A stretch of DNA of 64,000 nucleotides, from the NCBI RefSeq assembly GCF_021556395.1, contig NZ_JAKGCS010000025.1, positions 62,001 through 126,000 of the forward strand, in the 5' to 3' direction. Shown here piece after piece: positions 9,824 through 19,711 of the stretch. The notes beneath the pieces are model-generated. The model saw only the letters and a list, made by a program, of their open reading frames with translations. It made no database searches and had not been told where the DNA came from. The position numbers were made by a program, and so were the translations under genes. The DNA is from Acuticoccus kalidii. GTDB taxonomy: Bacteria > Pseudomonadota > Alphaproteobacteria > Rhizobiales > Amorphaceae. The number at the start of each line of letters is the position of its first letter. Position 1 is the stretch's first letter.

Positions 9824-10153
9824 ATGGCAAGACAGATGAGCGGAGCGGTCCGCGCGGCGGCGCTCCTCGTCGCGGGTCTCGTCCTCGTCGGCGGCGCGCC
9901 GGCCTCGGCTCAGATCGACACGATGCAGGACATCAACAACATCCGGAACAACACGCCCTCCTGCCGGGATAACCCGCAGGCGCCGTGGATCGGGCGGGTC
10001 GCCGGCAACACGCAAGGGATTCTGGATCAATCGATCCCGGTCTCGTTCGTCGGCTGCTTTCCCGATCAGGCGAGCTGCGAGCGGTGGATGGGTCCGGCGA
10101 GCAAAATCATCACGTCGACGCTCACCCAATATAGCTGCCGGCCGCGGAACTGA
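9824..10153 (+). CDS. Small secreted protein with four cysteines
   Basis: A 109-residue protein beginning with a clear Sec signal peptide (MARQMSGAVRAAALLVAG through GAPASA, cleavage predicted before Gln30). The mature part of about 80 residues has four Cys, in SCRDNP, VGCFPDQASCERW and YSCRPRN, enough for two disulfides in the periplasm. GAGGAG at 9811-9816 precedes the ATG at good spacing. I do not recognise a family. It stands alone between purB and the YrhK-like gene. Confidence 0.65.
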   Translation: MARQMSGAVRAAALLVAGLVLVGGAPASAQIDTMQDINNIRNNTPSCRDNPQAPWIGRVAGNTQGILDQSIPVSFVGCFPDQASCERWMGPASKIITSTLTQYSCRPRN

Positions 10154-10306
10154 CGTCGCCGTCGCCTCCGCCCCAGGGCCGCAATGAGGGGCAAGACGCA
10201 GGCCCCGGTCGGCCGCGGTCGAGAGAGTTTTTCGCCGCGCCTTGACGTTCCACATGCCCGCTTCACCTCCCTCCCTCGGTGCAGAGTGACGGAGAGGCAA
10301 AGCACG

Positions 10307-10621
10307 ATGGACACACTGCAACACAGAGAGCAGGACGAGCGGCTCTTCTATCCGCGCGGCTACGAGATGAGCCCGCGGCGGCGGCGGGTCTATGCCACCT
10401 ATGAGCTCATTTACACGCTCGTGGATTTCGGCGCCGCCATCTCGTTCATCACCGGCTCGGTGCTGTTCTTCTCGGAGGCGTTGCGGACGGCCGGTACCTG
10501 GGCGTTCCTGATCGGCTCGATCCTGTTCGCGGTGAAGCCGGCGCTCCGCCTCGCGCGGGAGCTCACGGACCTTCACCTCGGGCGAACAGAAACCGTCGCG
10601 AAACGCGCGATCTATTGGTGA
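10307..10621 (+). CDS. YrhK-like domain membrane protein
   Basis: A 104-residue protein. After a polar head (FYPRGYEMSPRRRRVYATYE) it has two hydrophobic segments, LVDFGAAISFITGSVLFF and WAFLIGSILFAV, then KPALRLARELTDLHL. This order matches the YrhK-like family of small two-helix inner-membrane proteins of unknown function. ATG at 10307 is preceded by GGAGAGG at about 10291-10297. It converges with the next small gene across a shared hairpin. Confidence 0.75.
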   Translation: MDTLQHREQDERLFYPRGYEMSPRRRRVYATYELIYTLVDFGAAISFITGSVLFFSEALRTAGTWAFLIGSILFAVKPALRLARELTDLHLGRTETVAKRAIYW

Positions 10622-10635
10622 TCGGGGCGGGGTGA

Positions 10636-10660
10636 GACGGGCCGAGGGTGGCGGCCCGTC
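10636..10660. terminator. Bidirectional hairpin between convergent genes
   Basis: A perfect 8-base stem (GACGGGCC at 10636-10643 and GGCCCGTC at 10653-10660) lies between the stop of the YrhK-like gene and the stop of the 67-aa minus-strand gene. There is no T-run. Its position between convergent genes favours a terminator role. Confidence 0.5.
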
Positions 10661-10666
10661 GATCGC

Positions 10667-10870
10667 CTATTCGGCGGGGTCGAGATAGCGGGCCGCGGTC
10701 GCGGCAGGGCTACGGAAATGGACGTCGTGCGCCGGGTGCCAGGCGCGGCGTTCCTCGTCCTCTCGCTGGCGGTTCACGCGGCGCAGCTCCTCGAAGCTGT
10801 GCGCGGCTTCGGCGTCCTTGTGGCGCGGGTAGGTGCTGGAGCGACCCACCAACAGAAAGCGACACATCAT
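10667..10870 (-). CDS. 67-residue hypothetical protein
   Basis: The reading frame starts MMCRFLLVGRSSTYPRHKDAE and continues with a highly charged segment (HSFEELRRVNRQREDEERRA) before ending ATAARYLDPAE. Translation evidence is strong: on the minus strand GGGAGGGA sits 6-7 bases before the ATG. There is no signal peptide or membrane helix, and the middle could form a charged helix. I recognise no family. It is monocistronic, facing the YrhK-like gene. Confidence 0.6.
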   Translation of the reverse strand: MMCRFLLVGRSSTYPRHKDAEAAHSFEELRRVNRQREDEERRAWHPAHDVHFRSPAATAARYLDPAE

Positions 10871-11187
10871 GTTCGTCCCTCCCAATTGCTAGGCTTTCCC
10901 TCGGGAAAGCGGCCCACCGACATGTGACACGCTGCGGCTGACTGGGATCGGCGCCCGGGGGACAGGGTCCCCTCCGCTGCACGGTCCCGAAGCTGGTTGA
11001 TGGCTCCCCGTCGTCCTCTGCTCACGTCGTTCGAATGTGACGCCGTCGTGACGTCATGCATTCTATAAAGCGCATTGTGTGCGCAAAATCAAGAGGCGTA
11101 GGCGACGTCAGTGCGCTTTTTTGCGTGTTTGCATGACAAAAGCGGGGCGATTGTGGGTCGGGACGGGTGCGCGAGGCTTGCAACAAA
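10871..11187. other. Intergenic region without a supported gene
   Basis: About 315 bases. It should contain the promoter of the 67-aa gene (minus strand). A short patch near 11060-11100 is less GC-rich than its surroundings. No RNA gene or repeat is evident. Confidence 0.4.
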
Positions 11188-11216
11188 AAACGGCCGGGCT
11201 GAGGGCCCGGCCGTTT
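11185..11216 (-). terminator. Rho-independent terminator of the Tim44-like gene
   Basis: A 12-base perfect stem (AAACGGCCGGGC at 11188-11199, complement at 11205-11216) with a 5-base loop. Read on the minus strand it is followed by a run of six T (complement of A at 11185-11190). It lies 31 bases past the stop of the minus-strand Tim44-like gene. Confidence 0.9.
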
Positions 11217-11246
11217 CGATTGCGCGCGGTAGGGGAAGGGCGCCGA

Positions 11247-12269
11247 TCAGGTCTCCTGGATGGCGGAGAGCTGCCAGCGGCCCCCGGCCGGGCGGACGAA
11301 GGTCCAGATCTCGACCGTCTCGGTCGGCTCCGTCGAGCCTTCGGCGATATCGCCGGTCTGGCGGTCGCGCAGAATGTCGACGCTCGAATACCGCAGCGCG
11401 ACGGTCGCGTATTCGGTCGAGCCCTCGCGCCAGGCTTCGGACAGGTCACCCTGGAGGAGGGCGACGTCGGTCACCTCGTTACGCACGCCGTTGACGGCAT
11501 TCTGGCTGAGCTCCTCGGAGAGGAAGGAGACGATCTCCGGGGTGCAGCGCTCGCGAAGGCCGGCATAGTCCTCGCGGGTGAAGCAGGCCTGGACCTCGAC
11601 GAGGAGCTGTTCGAACGCATCGAGATCGTCGGCGGTGATGCCGATTTCGTCGGTTCCGCTCGCGGCCATCGGCGCATCGCCGCCCATCGGAGCCGCGCCA
11701 CCCATCGAAGCGTTGGGGGCTGCTTCATAAGCGTGGCTCGAGCCGCCGCGCTCTTCATACTGGTCGGGAACCGGCCGCGGGCCCATGCCGCTGCCGCGCG
11801 AGTCGCCACCGGCGAAGGCGGGCTTGTTGCCGCGGCTGCGGAAGAAGCGCATCGCGAGCGTCACGATGAGGACGATGATGCCGACCTGAAGGAGGAGGCC
11901 GAGAAGGCCAGCCATGCCGCCGAGGCCGTTGCCCATCAGCATCCCGATCAACCCGCCGAGCATGAGGCCGCCGAGAAGGCCGCCCGCCATCCCGCCGAAC
12001 ATGCCGCCGCGCCGCGTCTGTGCGCCGGCTTGGTTGGCGGCGGTGCCCGGCTGCTGCGTCGTCTGCTGGCGCGGCGTCATCGAATTGTTCACGGGCTGGG
12101 ATTGGGTGGGCGCGGTCCGCGTCGCGGCGGGCGGGCTGTAGGTGCGCGCGCCACGGCTGCCGAACGAGCCGCCACGGCGGGCTTCGGCGAAGTCGGTCGC
12201 GACGAGACAAAGGCCGGTCGCGAGCGTCAGAAGCACGACGAGCCCACGAAGGCGATGAAAGAAGCGCAT
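11247..12269 (-). CDS. Tim44-like domain membrane protein
   Basis: A 340-residue protein with an N-terminal signal sequence or helix (residues about 7-30, ending in DFAEARRGGSFG). A Gln/Thr/Pro-rich linker and a Gly/Met-rich hydrophobic stretch follow, then a strong helix ending IIVLIVTLAMRFFRSR, and a soluble C-terminal domain from about residue 210 (GITADDLDAFEQLLVEVQACF to the end). The C-terminal domain has the Tim44/TimA pattern seen in alphaproteobacterial proteins related to the mitochondrial import motor subunit. The bacterial function is not settled. It has its own strong terminator and no co-directional neighbour. Confidence 0.85.
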   Translation of the reverse strand: MRFFHRLRGLVVLLTLATGLCLVATDFAEARRGGSFGSRGARTYSPPAATRTAPTQSQPVNNSMTPRQQTTQQPGTAANQAGAQTRRGGMFGGMAGGLLGGLMLGGLIGMLMGNGLGGMAGLLGLLLQVGIIVLIVTLAMRFFRSRGNKPAFAGGDSRGSGMGPRPVPDQYEERGGSSHAYEAAPNASMGGAAPMGGDAPMAASGTDEIGITADDLDAFEQLLVEVQACFTREDYAGLRERCTPEIVSFLSEELSQNAVNGVRNEVTDVALLQGDLSEAWREGSTEYATVALRYSSVDILRDRQTGDIAEGSTEPTETVEIWTFVRPAGGRWQLSAIQET

Positions 12270-12514
12270 GAAGTCCCCTTGGTCGATCTCGAACGGGTCG
12301 ATTCTAATTGGTGGTTGCGGGACAATATGGTGCCGGGCGGGGTGCGCCCAAGAGCGGGGCCCTGCGACCGAGTGTTCCTGCGTCGAAAGGAAGAGCTGGC
12401 GCGAGGCGATCGGCGCCCGCCATTCCGCCTTGGTGGGAAGGCGAGCGATGGTCTCTTGACGGCGGGCGATGTCCGCTTCTTCTTGATAACGCGCGGTTAT
12501 TGTGGCGATGCGTC

Positions 12515-12787
12515 ATGACCTCGCGAGCGGTCAATCGGCCCGAGGGCCCATCGAGAGGTGGTCGCGTGGAATATCGTTCAAGGCGGCAACGTGCCGCGAC
12601 AAGACACGACGCGCGGTGGTGGCTCCTGCCGCCCGATCGGCCGCGCCGGACGGCGTACCGGGTCGGTGCGGTCGTCGCCTTCGGCATCGTCTTCGCCGGG
12701 CTGTCGGGCTGCACCACCTCGGACACCAGCATCCGCGTCGGCGGCATGATGGAAACGTCGGTCGGCCACTATCAGGACAATTTCTGA
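12515..12787 (+). CDS. Small putative lipoprotein
   Basis: The frame encodes an Arg-rich head and then a hydrophobic segment (VGAVVAFGIVFAGLSGC) ending in a lipobox-like LSGC, followed by about 25 residues (TTSDTSIRVGGMMETSVGHYQDNF). The likely product is a very short outer-membrane or periplasmic lipoprotein. Two starts are possible: ATG at 12515, or GTG at 12566 behind GAGAGG at about 12552-12557. Both leave an unusually long head before the hydrophobic segment. I recognise no family, and this could be a chance frame. Confidence 0.4.
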   Translation: MTSRAVNRPEGPSRGGRVEYRSRRQRAATRHDARWWLLPPDRPRRTAYRVGAVVAFGIVFAGLSGCTTSDTSIRVGGMMETSVGHYQDNF

Positions 12788-13624
12788 TCGGCGACGGTCG
12801 TGCCGAGCCTCGGCGGGCCGATCGCGCCCGCGAGCCCGCCCTTGCCGAGCGACGAGCGCCGGCCGCGATCAAAGCCGTGTGAAGGAGAGGGCGCCCGGCG
12901 ATTTTGCGCGCGGCAATGCTGGACGGTCCATTCGAGAGACGCCGCCCCGGTTCGGGCGCTGTGATTTTTCCACCGCATCCTCGATGATTCGTTTTGCCGT
13001 TCGCGCCGCCGCCGCGCCGCGTTCCCCGCTTGCGCCGGGCCGGCCGAATTCAGACGAGATTGACCGAAGCTGCCCGCCGAAACCGGCCGATCCACCGGGC
13101 AAAGCCGGCCATTCGGCGATGCTGCGGTGCGCAAAAGCGGGGCGGAATACGCGATCGCGGCTTGACTGTTCGCCGGTTTAGGCTTTTCCCGTGGGCGTGG
13201 CCTTCGTTCATCCCACCGTCTCGCGGCCGGTCTCACGTCACAGCATCGTGGCCGGGCGGCCCGCGCGATCCTCGACCGGATCGCGGATCGGATGGGGCGG
13301 TGTGCCTGTGGGGCCCGTCAGGCCGGTCGATCACGGCTTTCCTGGCGATCTTCAAATTCTGAACTATGCGCGTGCGGCCGCGATCGCCGCGGGGCGCCCG
13401 ACCGAGGAGAACCCGCAACGTGGCTGCGGCCTTTATGGCGAGATGGCGATCGTTGCGGGCCGCAAGCTTGTTCGGGGCCGACTTCCACAGGGACAGGAGC
13501 CGTTTGGAATGGTTCAACGCAATGGGGGCGGTGGACGTGCCATGGTGCGTCCGCTAAGAGGTCAGTGGCCGCGGCGAGCCCACCGCTGCGCTTCCCCGTC
13601 CGACACGCGCGTGAGAGACGCCGA
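12788..13624. other. 837-base gap before nuoJ without a recognisable gene
   Basis: No frame here has a recognisable motif, a good ribosome binding site and a sensible composition at once. The longest plus-strand frame (13191-13628) is Arg/Gly/Pro-rich and looks like GC-driven open frame. Because nuoJ needs a promoter if it is not read from nuoI, one should lie in this stretch. A TTGACT at about 13162-13167 is the best -35 candidate, without a clear -10. Confidence 0.45.
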
Positions 13625-14245
13625 ATGACCCTGGTTGCGTTGTTTTTCTACCTCTTTGCCGCCATCATGGTGGCCTCAGCGCTGATGGTCATTTCCTCGC
13701 GCAATCCCGTCCACTCCGTCCTCTTTTTGATCCTCGCATTCCTGAACGGGGCGGGCCTCTTCATGTTGGCCGGGGCGGAGTTCTTGGCCCTCATCCTGGT
13801 CGTCGTCTATGTCGGCGCCGTCCTCGTCCTCTTCCTCTTCGTCGTGATGATGCTCGACGTCGACTTTGTTGCGATGCGGCAAGGCGTGATGCAGTACCTG
13901 CCGGTCGGGGCGGCCATCGGGCTCGTTCTTCTGGTCGAGCTGATCCTGGTTCTCGGCGCCTATACGCTGTCGCCGGAGATCGCGTCGCAAGGCGTTCTGC
14001 CGATCCCGGATCCAGCCGCGGTCACGAACACCGAGGCGCTCGGCAACGTGCTCTACACGAAATACGCCTTCTATTTCCAAATCTGCGGATTGATCCTCCT
14101 CGTCGCGATGATCGGGGCGATCGTGCTCACCCTGCGGCACACCACCCGCGCCAAGCGGCAGGACGTCGGCGCCCAGGTGCGGCGTCGCCCCGAGGACGCG
14201 GTGGAAGTCCGTGAGGTGGCCTCCGGCCGGGGACTTCAGCTGTGA
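13625..14245 (+). CDS. nuoJ: NADH-quinone oxidoreductase subunit J
   Basis: A complex I membrane-arm subunit of 206 residues with five hydrophobic segments. The long third segment region ([23 protein letters not shown]) corresponds to the NuoJ helix with the pi-bulge that links quinone reduction to proton pumping. A basic cytoplasmic tail follows the last helix. It starts the second nuo block, and its stop overlaps the nuoK start by four bases (GTGA). Confidence 0.96.
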   Translation: MTLVALFFYLFAAIMVASALMVISSRNPVHSVLFLILAFLNGAGLFMLAGAEFLALILVVVYVGAVLVLFLFVVMMLDVDFVAMRQGVMQYLPVGAAIGLVLLVELILVLGAYTLSPEIASQGVLPIPDPAAVTNTEALGNVLYTKYAFYFQICGLILLVAMIGAIVLTLRHTTRAKRQDVGAQVRRRPEDAVEVREVASGRGLQL

Positions 14246-14547
14246 TCGGACTGTCGCATTATCTCACCGTCGCCGCGATCCTGTTCGTTCTCGGCGTCTT
14301 CGGGATCTTCCTCAACCGCAAGAACGTCATCGTCATCCTGATGTCGATCGAGCTGATCCTGCTCGCGGTGAACATCAACTTCATCGCCTTCTCGGCCGCG
14401 CTCAACGACCTGGTCGGTCAGGTGTTCGCGTTGTTCGTGCTCACCGTCGCTGCCGCCGAGGCGGCGATCGGCCTCGCCATTCTCGTGGCCTTCTTCCGAA
14501 ACCGCGGTTCCATCGCGGTGGAAGATATCGATACTTTGAAGGGCTGA
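14242..14547 (+). CDS. nuoK: NADH-quinone oxidoreductase subunit K
   Basis: A 101-residue complex I membrane subunit with three helices, homologous to MrpC and mitochondrial ND4L. The segment [20 protein letters not shown] contains the conserved membrane glutamate (in SIEL), and [11 protein letters not shown] contains the second conserved glutamate. The start is GTG at 14242, overlapping the nuoJ stop, so translation is probably coupled. nuoL follows after 4 bases. Confidence 0.97.
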   Translation: MIGLSHYLTVAAILFVLGVFGIFLNRKNVIVILMSIELILLAVNINFIAFSAALNDLVGQVFALFVLTVAAAEAAIGLAILVAFFRNRGSIAVEDIDTLKG

Positions 14548-14551
14548 TCCG

Positions 14552-16489
14552 ATGGTGGAGCTCATCGTCTTCCTGCCGCTGATCGGCTTCCTGTTCGCCT
14601 TCCTGTTCGGCCGTCAGGTCGGCGCGCTTACGGCACAGGTCGTCACCACCGGCCTCCTCTTTATCTGCGCCGTCCTGTCGTGGATCGTGTTCTTCCGCTG
14701 GGGCTATAACGGAGCCGACACGCAGCGGATCCTGATCGCCCAGTGGATCGTCTCCGGCGACCTCGAGATCGCCTGGCGCTTGCGCATCGACACGCTCACC
14801 GCCGTGATGCTCGTCGTGGTGAACACGGTCTCCTCGCTCGTTCACCTCTATTCGTTCGGCTACATGTCGCACGACAAGGCGAAGGCGAAGTTCTTCGCCT
14901 ATCTCTCGCTCTTCACCTTCGCGATGCTGATGCTGGTGACGTCGGACAACCTCGTCCAGATGTTCTTCGGCTGGGAGGGCGTCGGTCTCGCCTCCTATCT
15001 GCTGATCGGCTTTTGGAGCGACCGTCCGTCCGCGAACGCGGCGGCCATCAAGGCCTTCGTCGTCAACCGCGTCGGCGATTTCGGTTTCCTGCTCGGCATC
15101 TTCACGCTGTTCGCGATGTCCGGCGTCGTCACCTTCGACGCGCTGTTCGCGGCCGGGCCGACGATCTCGGAGCAGACCTTCGGCTTCCTCGGCATGCAGA
15201 TCCCGGCGATCGAGCTTGCCTGCTTCCTTCTCTTCATCGGTGCGATGGGCAAGTCGGCGCAGCTCGGGCTGCACACCTGGCTGCCCGACGCGATGGAAGG
15301 CCCGACCCCGGTCTCGGCCCTCATCCACGCCGCGACGATGGTGACGGCTGGCGTCTTCATGGTCGCCCGCATGTCGCCTTTGTTCGAGTTCGCGCCGTCC
15401 GCGCTCGCCTTCGTGACCTTCATCGGCGCGTCGACGGCGATGTTCGCGGCGACGATCGGCTGTGCCCAGAACGACATCAAGCGCGTCATCGCCTACTCGA
15501 CGTGCTCGCAGCTCGGCTACATGTTCGCCGCGCTCGGCGTCGGCGCCTACGGCATCGCGATCTTCCACCTCTTCACGCACGCCTTCTTCAAGGCGCTGCT
15601 CTTCCTCTCGGCCGGCTCGGTGATCCACGCCATGCACGACGAGCAGGACATGCGCCGCATGGGCGGGCTCTGGAAGAAGATCCCCTACACCTATGTGGGC
15701 ATGATGGCGGGGACGCTCGCGCTGACCGGATTCCCGCTGACCGCCGGCTATTTCTCGAAGGACGCGATCATCGAGGCGACCTTCGCCGGCGAGAACGCCT
15801 TCGCGATCTACGCCTTCGTCATGACGGTGGGGGCGGCGTTGCTGACGTCCTTCTACTCCTGGCGTCTCGTGTTCATGACCTTCCATGGCCACACCCGCGC
15901 GCCGGCCGACACCTTCAAGCACGCCCACGAATCGCCGTGGACGATGCTCGTGCCGCTCGGCGTCCTGACGCTCGGCGCGCTCGGCGCGGGCTACGTCTTC
16001 GCGACGCAGTTCCTCGGTGAGCCGACGGGTGATTTCTGGAACGGGGCGATCTTCGCGTCGGCCGCCAATCACGTGCTCCATGCGATGCACGAGGTGCCGA
16101 CCTGGGTGATCCTGTCGCCGGCGATCGCCATGGTGATCGGCTTCGTGATCGCGCTGTTCGCCTATGTGCTCAAGCCGAGCCTGCCCAAGCAATTCATCGA
16201 GGCGATGCCGGGCGTGCACCGCTTCTTCCTCAACAAGTGGTATTTCGACGAGCTCTACGACACCATCTTCGTGCGGCCGGCACGCTGGCTGGGTCGTACG
16301 TTCTGGCGCGGCGATGGCCGTGTCATCGACGGCGTCGGTCCCGACGGGATCGCCGCGCGGGTCAAGGATCTGTCGGTCGTCGCGCACCGCTTCCAGTCCG
16401 GCTACCTCTACCACTATGCGTTCGTGATGCTGACCGGGATCGCCGTTTTCGTGACCGTGATGATCGCCCTCGACAGGGGCTACCTATGA
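14552..16489 (+). CDS. nuoL: NADH-quinone oxidoreductase subunit L
   Basis: The distal antiporter-like proton-pumping subunit of complex I, 645 residues. The antiporter core contains [18 protein letters not shown] with its conserved Glu, then [20 protein letters not shown] and [21 protein letters not shown]. The C-terminal part after about residue 500 corresponds to the amphipathic lateral helix that NuoL uses to brace NuoM and NuoN. Length is normal. It is followed by nuoM after a 49-base spacer. Confidence 0.98.
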   Translation: MVELIVFLPLIGFLFAFLFGRQVGALTAQVVTTGLLFICAVLSWIVFFRWGYNGADTQRILIAQWIVSGDLEIAWRLRIDTLTAVMLVVVNTVSSLVHLYSFGYMSHDKAKAKFFAYLSLFTFAMLMLVTSDNLVQMFFGWEGVGLASYLLIGFWSDRPSANAAAIKAFVVNRVGDFGFLLGIFTLFAMSGVVTFDALFAAGPTISEQTFGFLGMQIPAIELACFLLFIGAMGKSAQLGLHTWLPDAMEGPTPVSALIHAATMVTAGVFMVARMSPLFEFAPSALAFVTFIGASTAMFAATIGCAQNDIKRVIAYSTCSQLGYMFAALGVGAYGIAIFHLFTHAFFKALLFLSAGSVIHAMHDEQDMRRMGGLWKKIPYTYVGMMAGTLALTGFPLTAGYFSKDAIIEATFAGENAFAIYAFVMTVGAALLTSFYSWRLVFMTFHGHTRAPADTFKHAHESPWTMLVPLGVLTLGALGAGYVFATQFLGEPTGDFWNGAIFASAANHVLHAMHEVPTWVILSPAIAMVIGFVIALFAYVLKPSLPKQFIEAMPGVHRFFLNKWYFDELYDTIFVRPARWLGRTFWRGDGRVIDGVGPDGIAARVKDLSVVAHRFQSGYLYHYAFVMLTGIAVFVTVMIALDRGYL

Positions 16490-16538
16490 TGGCCAATGCC
16501 AAACCTGAGGCCGTGCGCCTGACCGGGGAGGCCGGCCG

Positions 16539-18269
16539 ATGATGTCCGACTGGCCGATCCTTTCGATCCTCATCTTCCTGCCGCTCGTCGGCGTCGCCTT
16601 CATCCTCGCGGTGCGCGGCAACGACGAGGCGGCGGTCGAGAATATCCGCCGCGTCGCCCTCATCGCGACGACGTTCAACTTCATCCTCTCGCTCTGGATC
16701 TGGATCGGCTTCGATCCGGCCAATCCCGGCTTCCAGTTCGTGGAGCGGCGCGAGTGGATCCCGGGGCTGATCAGCTACTATCTCGGCGTCGACGGCATCT
16801 CGATGCTGTTCGTGATCCTCACGACCTTCCTGATGCCGTTCTGTATTCTCGCCTCCTGGAAGTCGGTGACGGTTCGCGTCCGCGAATATATGGTTGCCTT
16901 CCTGGTGCTCGAGACGCTGATGATCGGCGTGTTCTGCTCGCTCGACATCGTGATCTTCTACGTCTTCTTCGAAGGCGGCCTGATCCCGATGTTCCTCATC
17001 ATCGGGGTGTGGGGCGGCCCGCGGAAGATCTACGCGACGTTCAAGTTCTTCCTCTACACGCTGACCGGCTCGCTCCTGATGCTCATCGCCATCATCGCGA
17101 TGTACTGGCAGGCGGGCACGACCTCGATCCCGGATCTGATGGCCTATCAGTTCCCGGCCGACATGCAGGCCTGGCTCTTCTTCGCCTTCTTCGCGTCGTT
17201 CGCGGTGAAGATGCCGATGTGGCCGGTCCACACCTGGCTTCCCGACGCGCACGTCGAGGCGCCGACGGCGGGCTCGGTCCTGCTGGCCGGCATCCTTCTG
17301 AAGATGGGCGGTTACGGGTTCCTGCGCTTCTCGCTGCCGATGTTCCCGGACGCCTCGTCGGAGTTCGCCTGGCTGATCTTCACCCTGTCGGTGATCGCCG
17401 TGGTCGTGACCTCGCTGACGGCGCTCGCCCAGCAGGACATGAAGAAGCTGATCGCCTATTCATCGGTCGCGCACATGGCCTTCGTGACGATGGGCATCTT
17501 CGCGATGAACGTGCAGGGCATCCAGGGCGCGATCTATCTGATGCTGTCGCACGGTATCGTGTCGGCCGCGCTCTTCCTGTGCGTCGGCGTCGTCTATGAC
17601 CGGACCCACACCCGCGAGATCTCCGCCTATGGCGGCCTCATTCAGCGGATGCCGTGGTATGCGACGGTGTTCCTGGTGTTCACGATGGCCAATGTCGGCC
17701 TGCCGGGGACGTCGGGTTTCGTCGGCGAGTTCCTGACGCTGATCGGCACCTACAAGGTGAACACGCTCGCCGCCGTCGGCGCGACGACCGGCGTGATCCT
17801 GTCGGCCGCCTACGCGCTCTATCTGTATCGCCGCGTGGTGCTCGGCCCGCTCGAAAAGGAATCGATGCGCCGGATGCAGGACCTTTCGCTGCGGGAAAAG
17901 GTGATCTTGGTCCCGCTGGTGATCCTGACCATCCTCTTCGGCGTCTATCCGAACCCCGTCCTCCACGTGACCGACGCCTCGGTGAACGCGCTCGTCAGCG
18001 ACCTGTCGCAATCGATCGGCGCGCAGCCCGGACCCGCGGTCGACGGCGCCGCCTTCACCAACGAAACCGGCTCTTCGGCCGATGCGGTGAACCGCGGGCT
18101 CGAAGCGGCCGGCATGGCGCCCGCGGCCGGAGACGGCCACGGCGCGGCGAGCGGATCCGATCATGGCGCAGAAGAAAGCCAACTCGATGAGAACAGCCAC
18201 GGTGAGGCCGCGACGGGCGACACCGATCACGCGAGCCCGGCCGATGCCGCGGACGGGGAGGAGGAGTGA
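16539..18269 (+). CDS. nuoM: NADH-quinone oxidoreductase subunit M with extended acidic/His tail
   Basis: A proton-pumping antiporter-like subunit of complex [18 protein letters not shown] carries the conserved Glu, and [20 protein letters not shown] and [16 protein letters not shown] are the family motifs. The protein is 576 residues, longer than the usual 500 or so. The excess is a hydrophilic C-terminal tail of about 75 residues, rich in Asp, Glu, Gly, Ala and Ser with several His (DGHG, SDHG, NSHGE, DTDH) and ending GEEE. The stop overlaps the nuoN start by one base. ATG at 16539 or 16542 can serve as the start. Confidence 0.97.
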   Translation: MMSDWPILSILIFLPLVGVAFILAVRGNDEAAVENIRRVALIATTFNFILSLWIWIGFDPANPGFQFVERREWIPGLISYYLGVDGISMLFVILTTFLMPFCILASWKSVTVRVREYMVAFLVLETLMIGVFCSLDIVIFYVFFEGGLIPMFLIIGVWGGPRKIYATFKFFLYTLTGSLLMLIAIIAMYWQAGTTSIPDLMAYQFPADMQAWLFFAFFASFAVKMPMWPVHTWLPDAHVEAPTAGSVLLAGILLKMGGYGFLRFSLPMFPDASSEFAWLIFTLSVIAVVVTSLTALAQQDMKKLIAYSSVAHMAFVTMGIFAMNVQGIQGAIYLMLSHGIVSAALFLCVGVVYDRTHTREISAYGGLIQRMPWYATVFLVFTMANVGLPGTSGFVGEFLTLIGTYKVNTLAAVGATTGVILSAAYALYLYRRVVLGPLEKESMRRMQDLSLREKVILVPLVILTILFGVYPNPVLHVTDASVNALVSDLSQSIGAQPGPAVDGAAFTNETGSSADAVNRGLEAAGMAPAAGDGHGAASGSDHGAEESQLDENSHGEAATGDTDHASPADAADGEEE

Positions 18270-19711
18270 TGTCTGAGCTTCACCTCTTTCCCAATCTCGT
18301 CCCGGTCCTGCCGGAGATCATCCTCGCGGTCGTCGCGATCATCCTCCTGATCGCCGGCGCCTTCACCGATGAAGAGGCGGTCCCGACGCTGAACCTCCTC
18401 GCGATCTTCGCGATGATCGGGGCGATCGTCGCGGTGTGCACCTTGAGCGGTGGCTCGTCGACCTTCGACGGCGCCTTCCAGTTCGACAATTTCGCCCGCT
18501 ATCTCAAAGTGCTGGTGCTGATCGGCGGCGCGGTATCGATCATGATGTCGATGTCGTATGCGCGGTTCCAATCCTTCTCGCGCTTCGAGTATCCGGTCCT
18601 CATCCTGCTCTCGACCGTCGGCATGATGCTGATGATCTCGGCGAGCGACATGATCGCCGTCTATCTCGGCCTCGAGCTGCAGTCGCTGGCGATCTACATC
18701 GTCGTCTCGATCAACCGCGACTCGGTCCGCTCGACCGAGGCGGGGCTGAAATATTTCGTCCTCGGCGCGCTGTCCTCGGGCATGCTCCTCTACGGCATCA
18801 GCCTCATCTACGGCTTCACCGGCGGCACGAACTTCTATTCGATCGCCGAGACGATCAGCGTCGACGGTGCCGGCCTCGGCGTCATCTTCGGCCTCGTCTT
18901 CATCCTCGCGGGCGTCGCTTTCAAGATCTCGGCCGTGCCGTTCCATATGTGGACGCCCGACGTTTATGAGGGCGCACCGAGCCCGGTGACGGCCTTCCTC
19001 GCCGCCGCCCCGAAGGTCGCCGCGATGGCGCTCCTCGTGCGCGTCGTGATGGAAGCCTTCCAGCCCGCCCTCATCGAGTGGCAGCAGATCATCATCTTCC
19101 TCTCGGTGATGTCGATGATCCTCGGCGCGTTCGCGGCGATCGGTCAGTCGAACATCAAGCGGCTGATGGCCTATTCCTCGATCGGCCATATCGGCTACGC
19201 GCTGATCGGCCTCGCGGCCGGCACCGAGCAGGGCGTGATCGGCGTCGTCATCTACATGACCGTCTATCTCGTCACGACGCTCGGCGTCTTCGCCTGCATC
19301 ATCGCGATGCGGCGGACCGACGAGGGGATGGTCGAGGACATTGCGGACCTTGCGGGCCTTGCGAAGACCAATCCGTGGATGGCGGCGGCGTTCACCGCGC
19401 TGCTCTTCTCGCTGGCCGGCATCCCGCCGCTGGTGGGCTTCTTCGGTAAGTTCTACGTCTTCCTCGCCGCGGTCGAGGCGGACCTCATTCCGCTCGCGAT
19501 CATCGGCGTCCTGTCCTCCGCGGTCGGCTGTTTCTATTATCTGCGCATCATCAAGGTGATGGTGTTCGACGAACCGAAGGACCGGCTCGAGCCGATGGCC
19601 GGCGAGCTGCGACTCGTCCTCGCGGTGAGCGGCGGCTTCAGCGTCCTCTTCTTCCTCGTATGGACGCCGATCCTCTCGGCGGCGACGGCCGCGGCGCAGA
19701 GCCTCTTTTGA
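18269..19711 (+). CDS. nuoN: NADH-quinone oxidoreductase subunit N
   Basis: The third antiporter-like proton-pumping subunit of complex I, 480 residues with about 14 helices. VYLGLELQSLAIYIVV contains the conserved Glu, KISAVPFHMWTPDVYEGAPS the broken-helix Lys region, and MAYSSIGHIGYALIGLA the second. ATG at 18269 overlaps the nuoM TGA by one base; an in-frame GTG one codon earlier is less likely. Its 3' end overlaps the birA start. Confidence 0.98.
   Translation: MSELHLFPNLVPVLPEIILAVVAIILLIAGAFTDEEAVPTLNLLAIFAMIGAIVAVCTLSGGSSTFDGAFQFDNFARYLKVLVLIGGAVSIMMSMSYARFQSFSRFEYPVLILLSTVGMMLMISASDMIAVYLGLELQSLAIYIVVSINRDSVRSTEAGLKYFVLGALSSGMLLYGISLIYGFTGGTNFYSIAETISVDGAGLGVIFGLVFILAGVAFKISAVPFHMWTPDVYEGAPSPVTAFLAAAPKVAAMALLVRVVMEAFQPALIEWQQIIIFLSVMSMILGAFAAIGQSNIKRLMAYSSIGHIGYALIGLAAGTEQGVIGVVIYMTVYLVTTLGVFACIIAMRRTDEGMVEDIADLAGLAKTNPWMAAAFTALLFSLAGIPPLVGFFGKFYVFLAAVEADLIPLAIIGVLSSAVGCFYYLRIIKVMVFDEPKDRLEPMAGELRLVLAVSGGFSVLFFLVWTPILSAATAAAQSLF

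Noticed and set aside
13191..13628. Plus-strand frame of 145 codons before nuoJ
   Set aside because: It lacks a binding site, has an Arg/Gly/Pro-dominated sequence and shows no recognisable motif.
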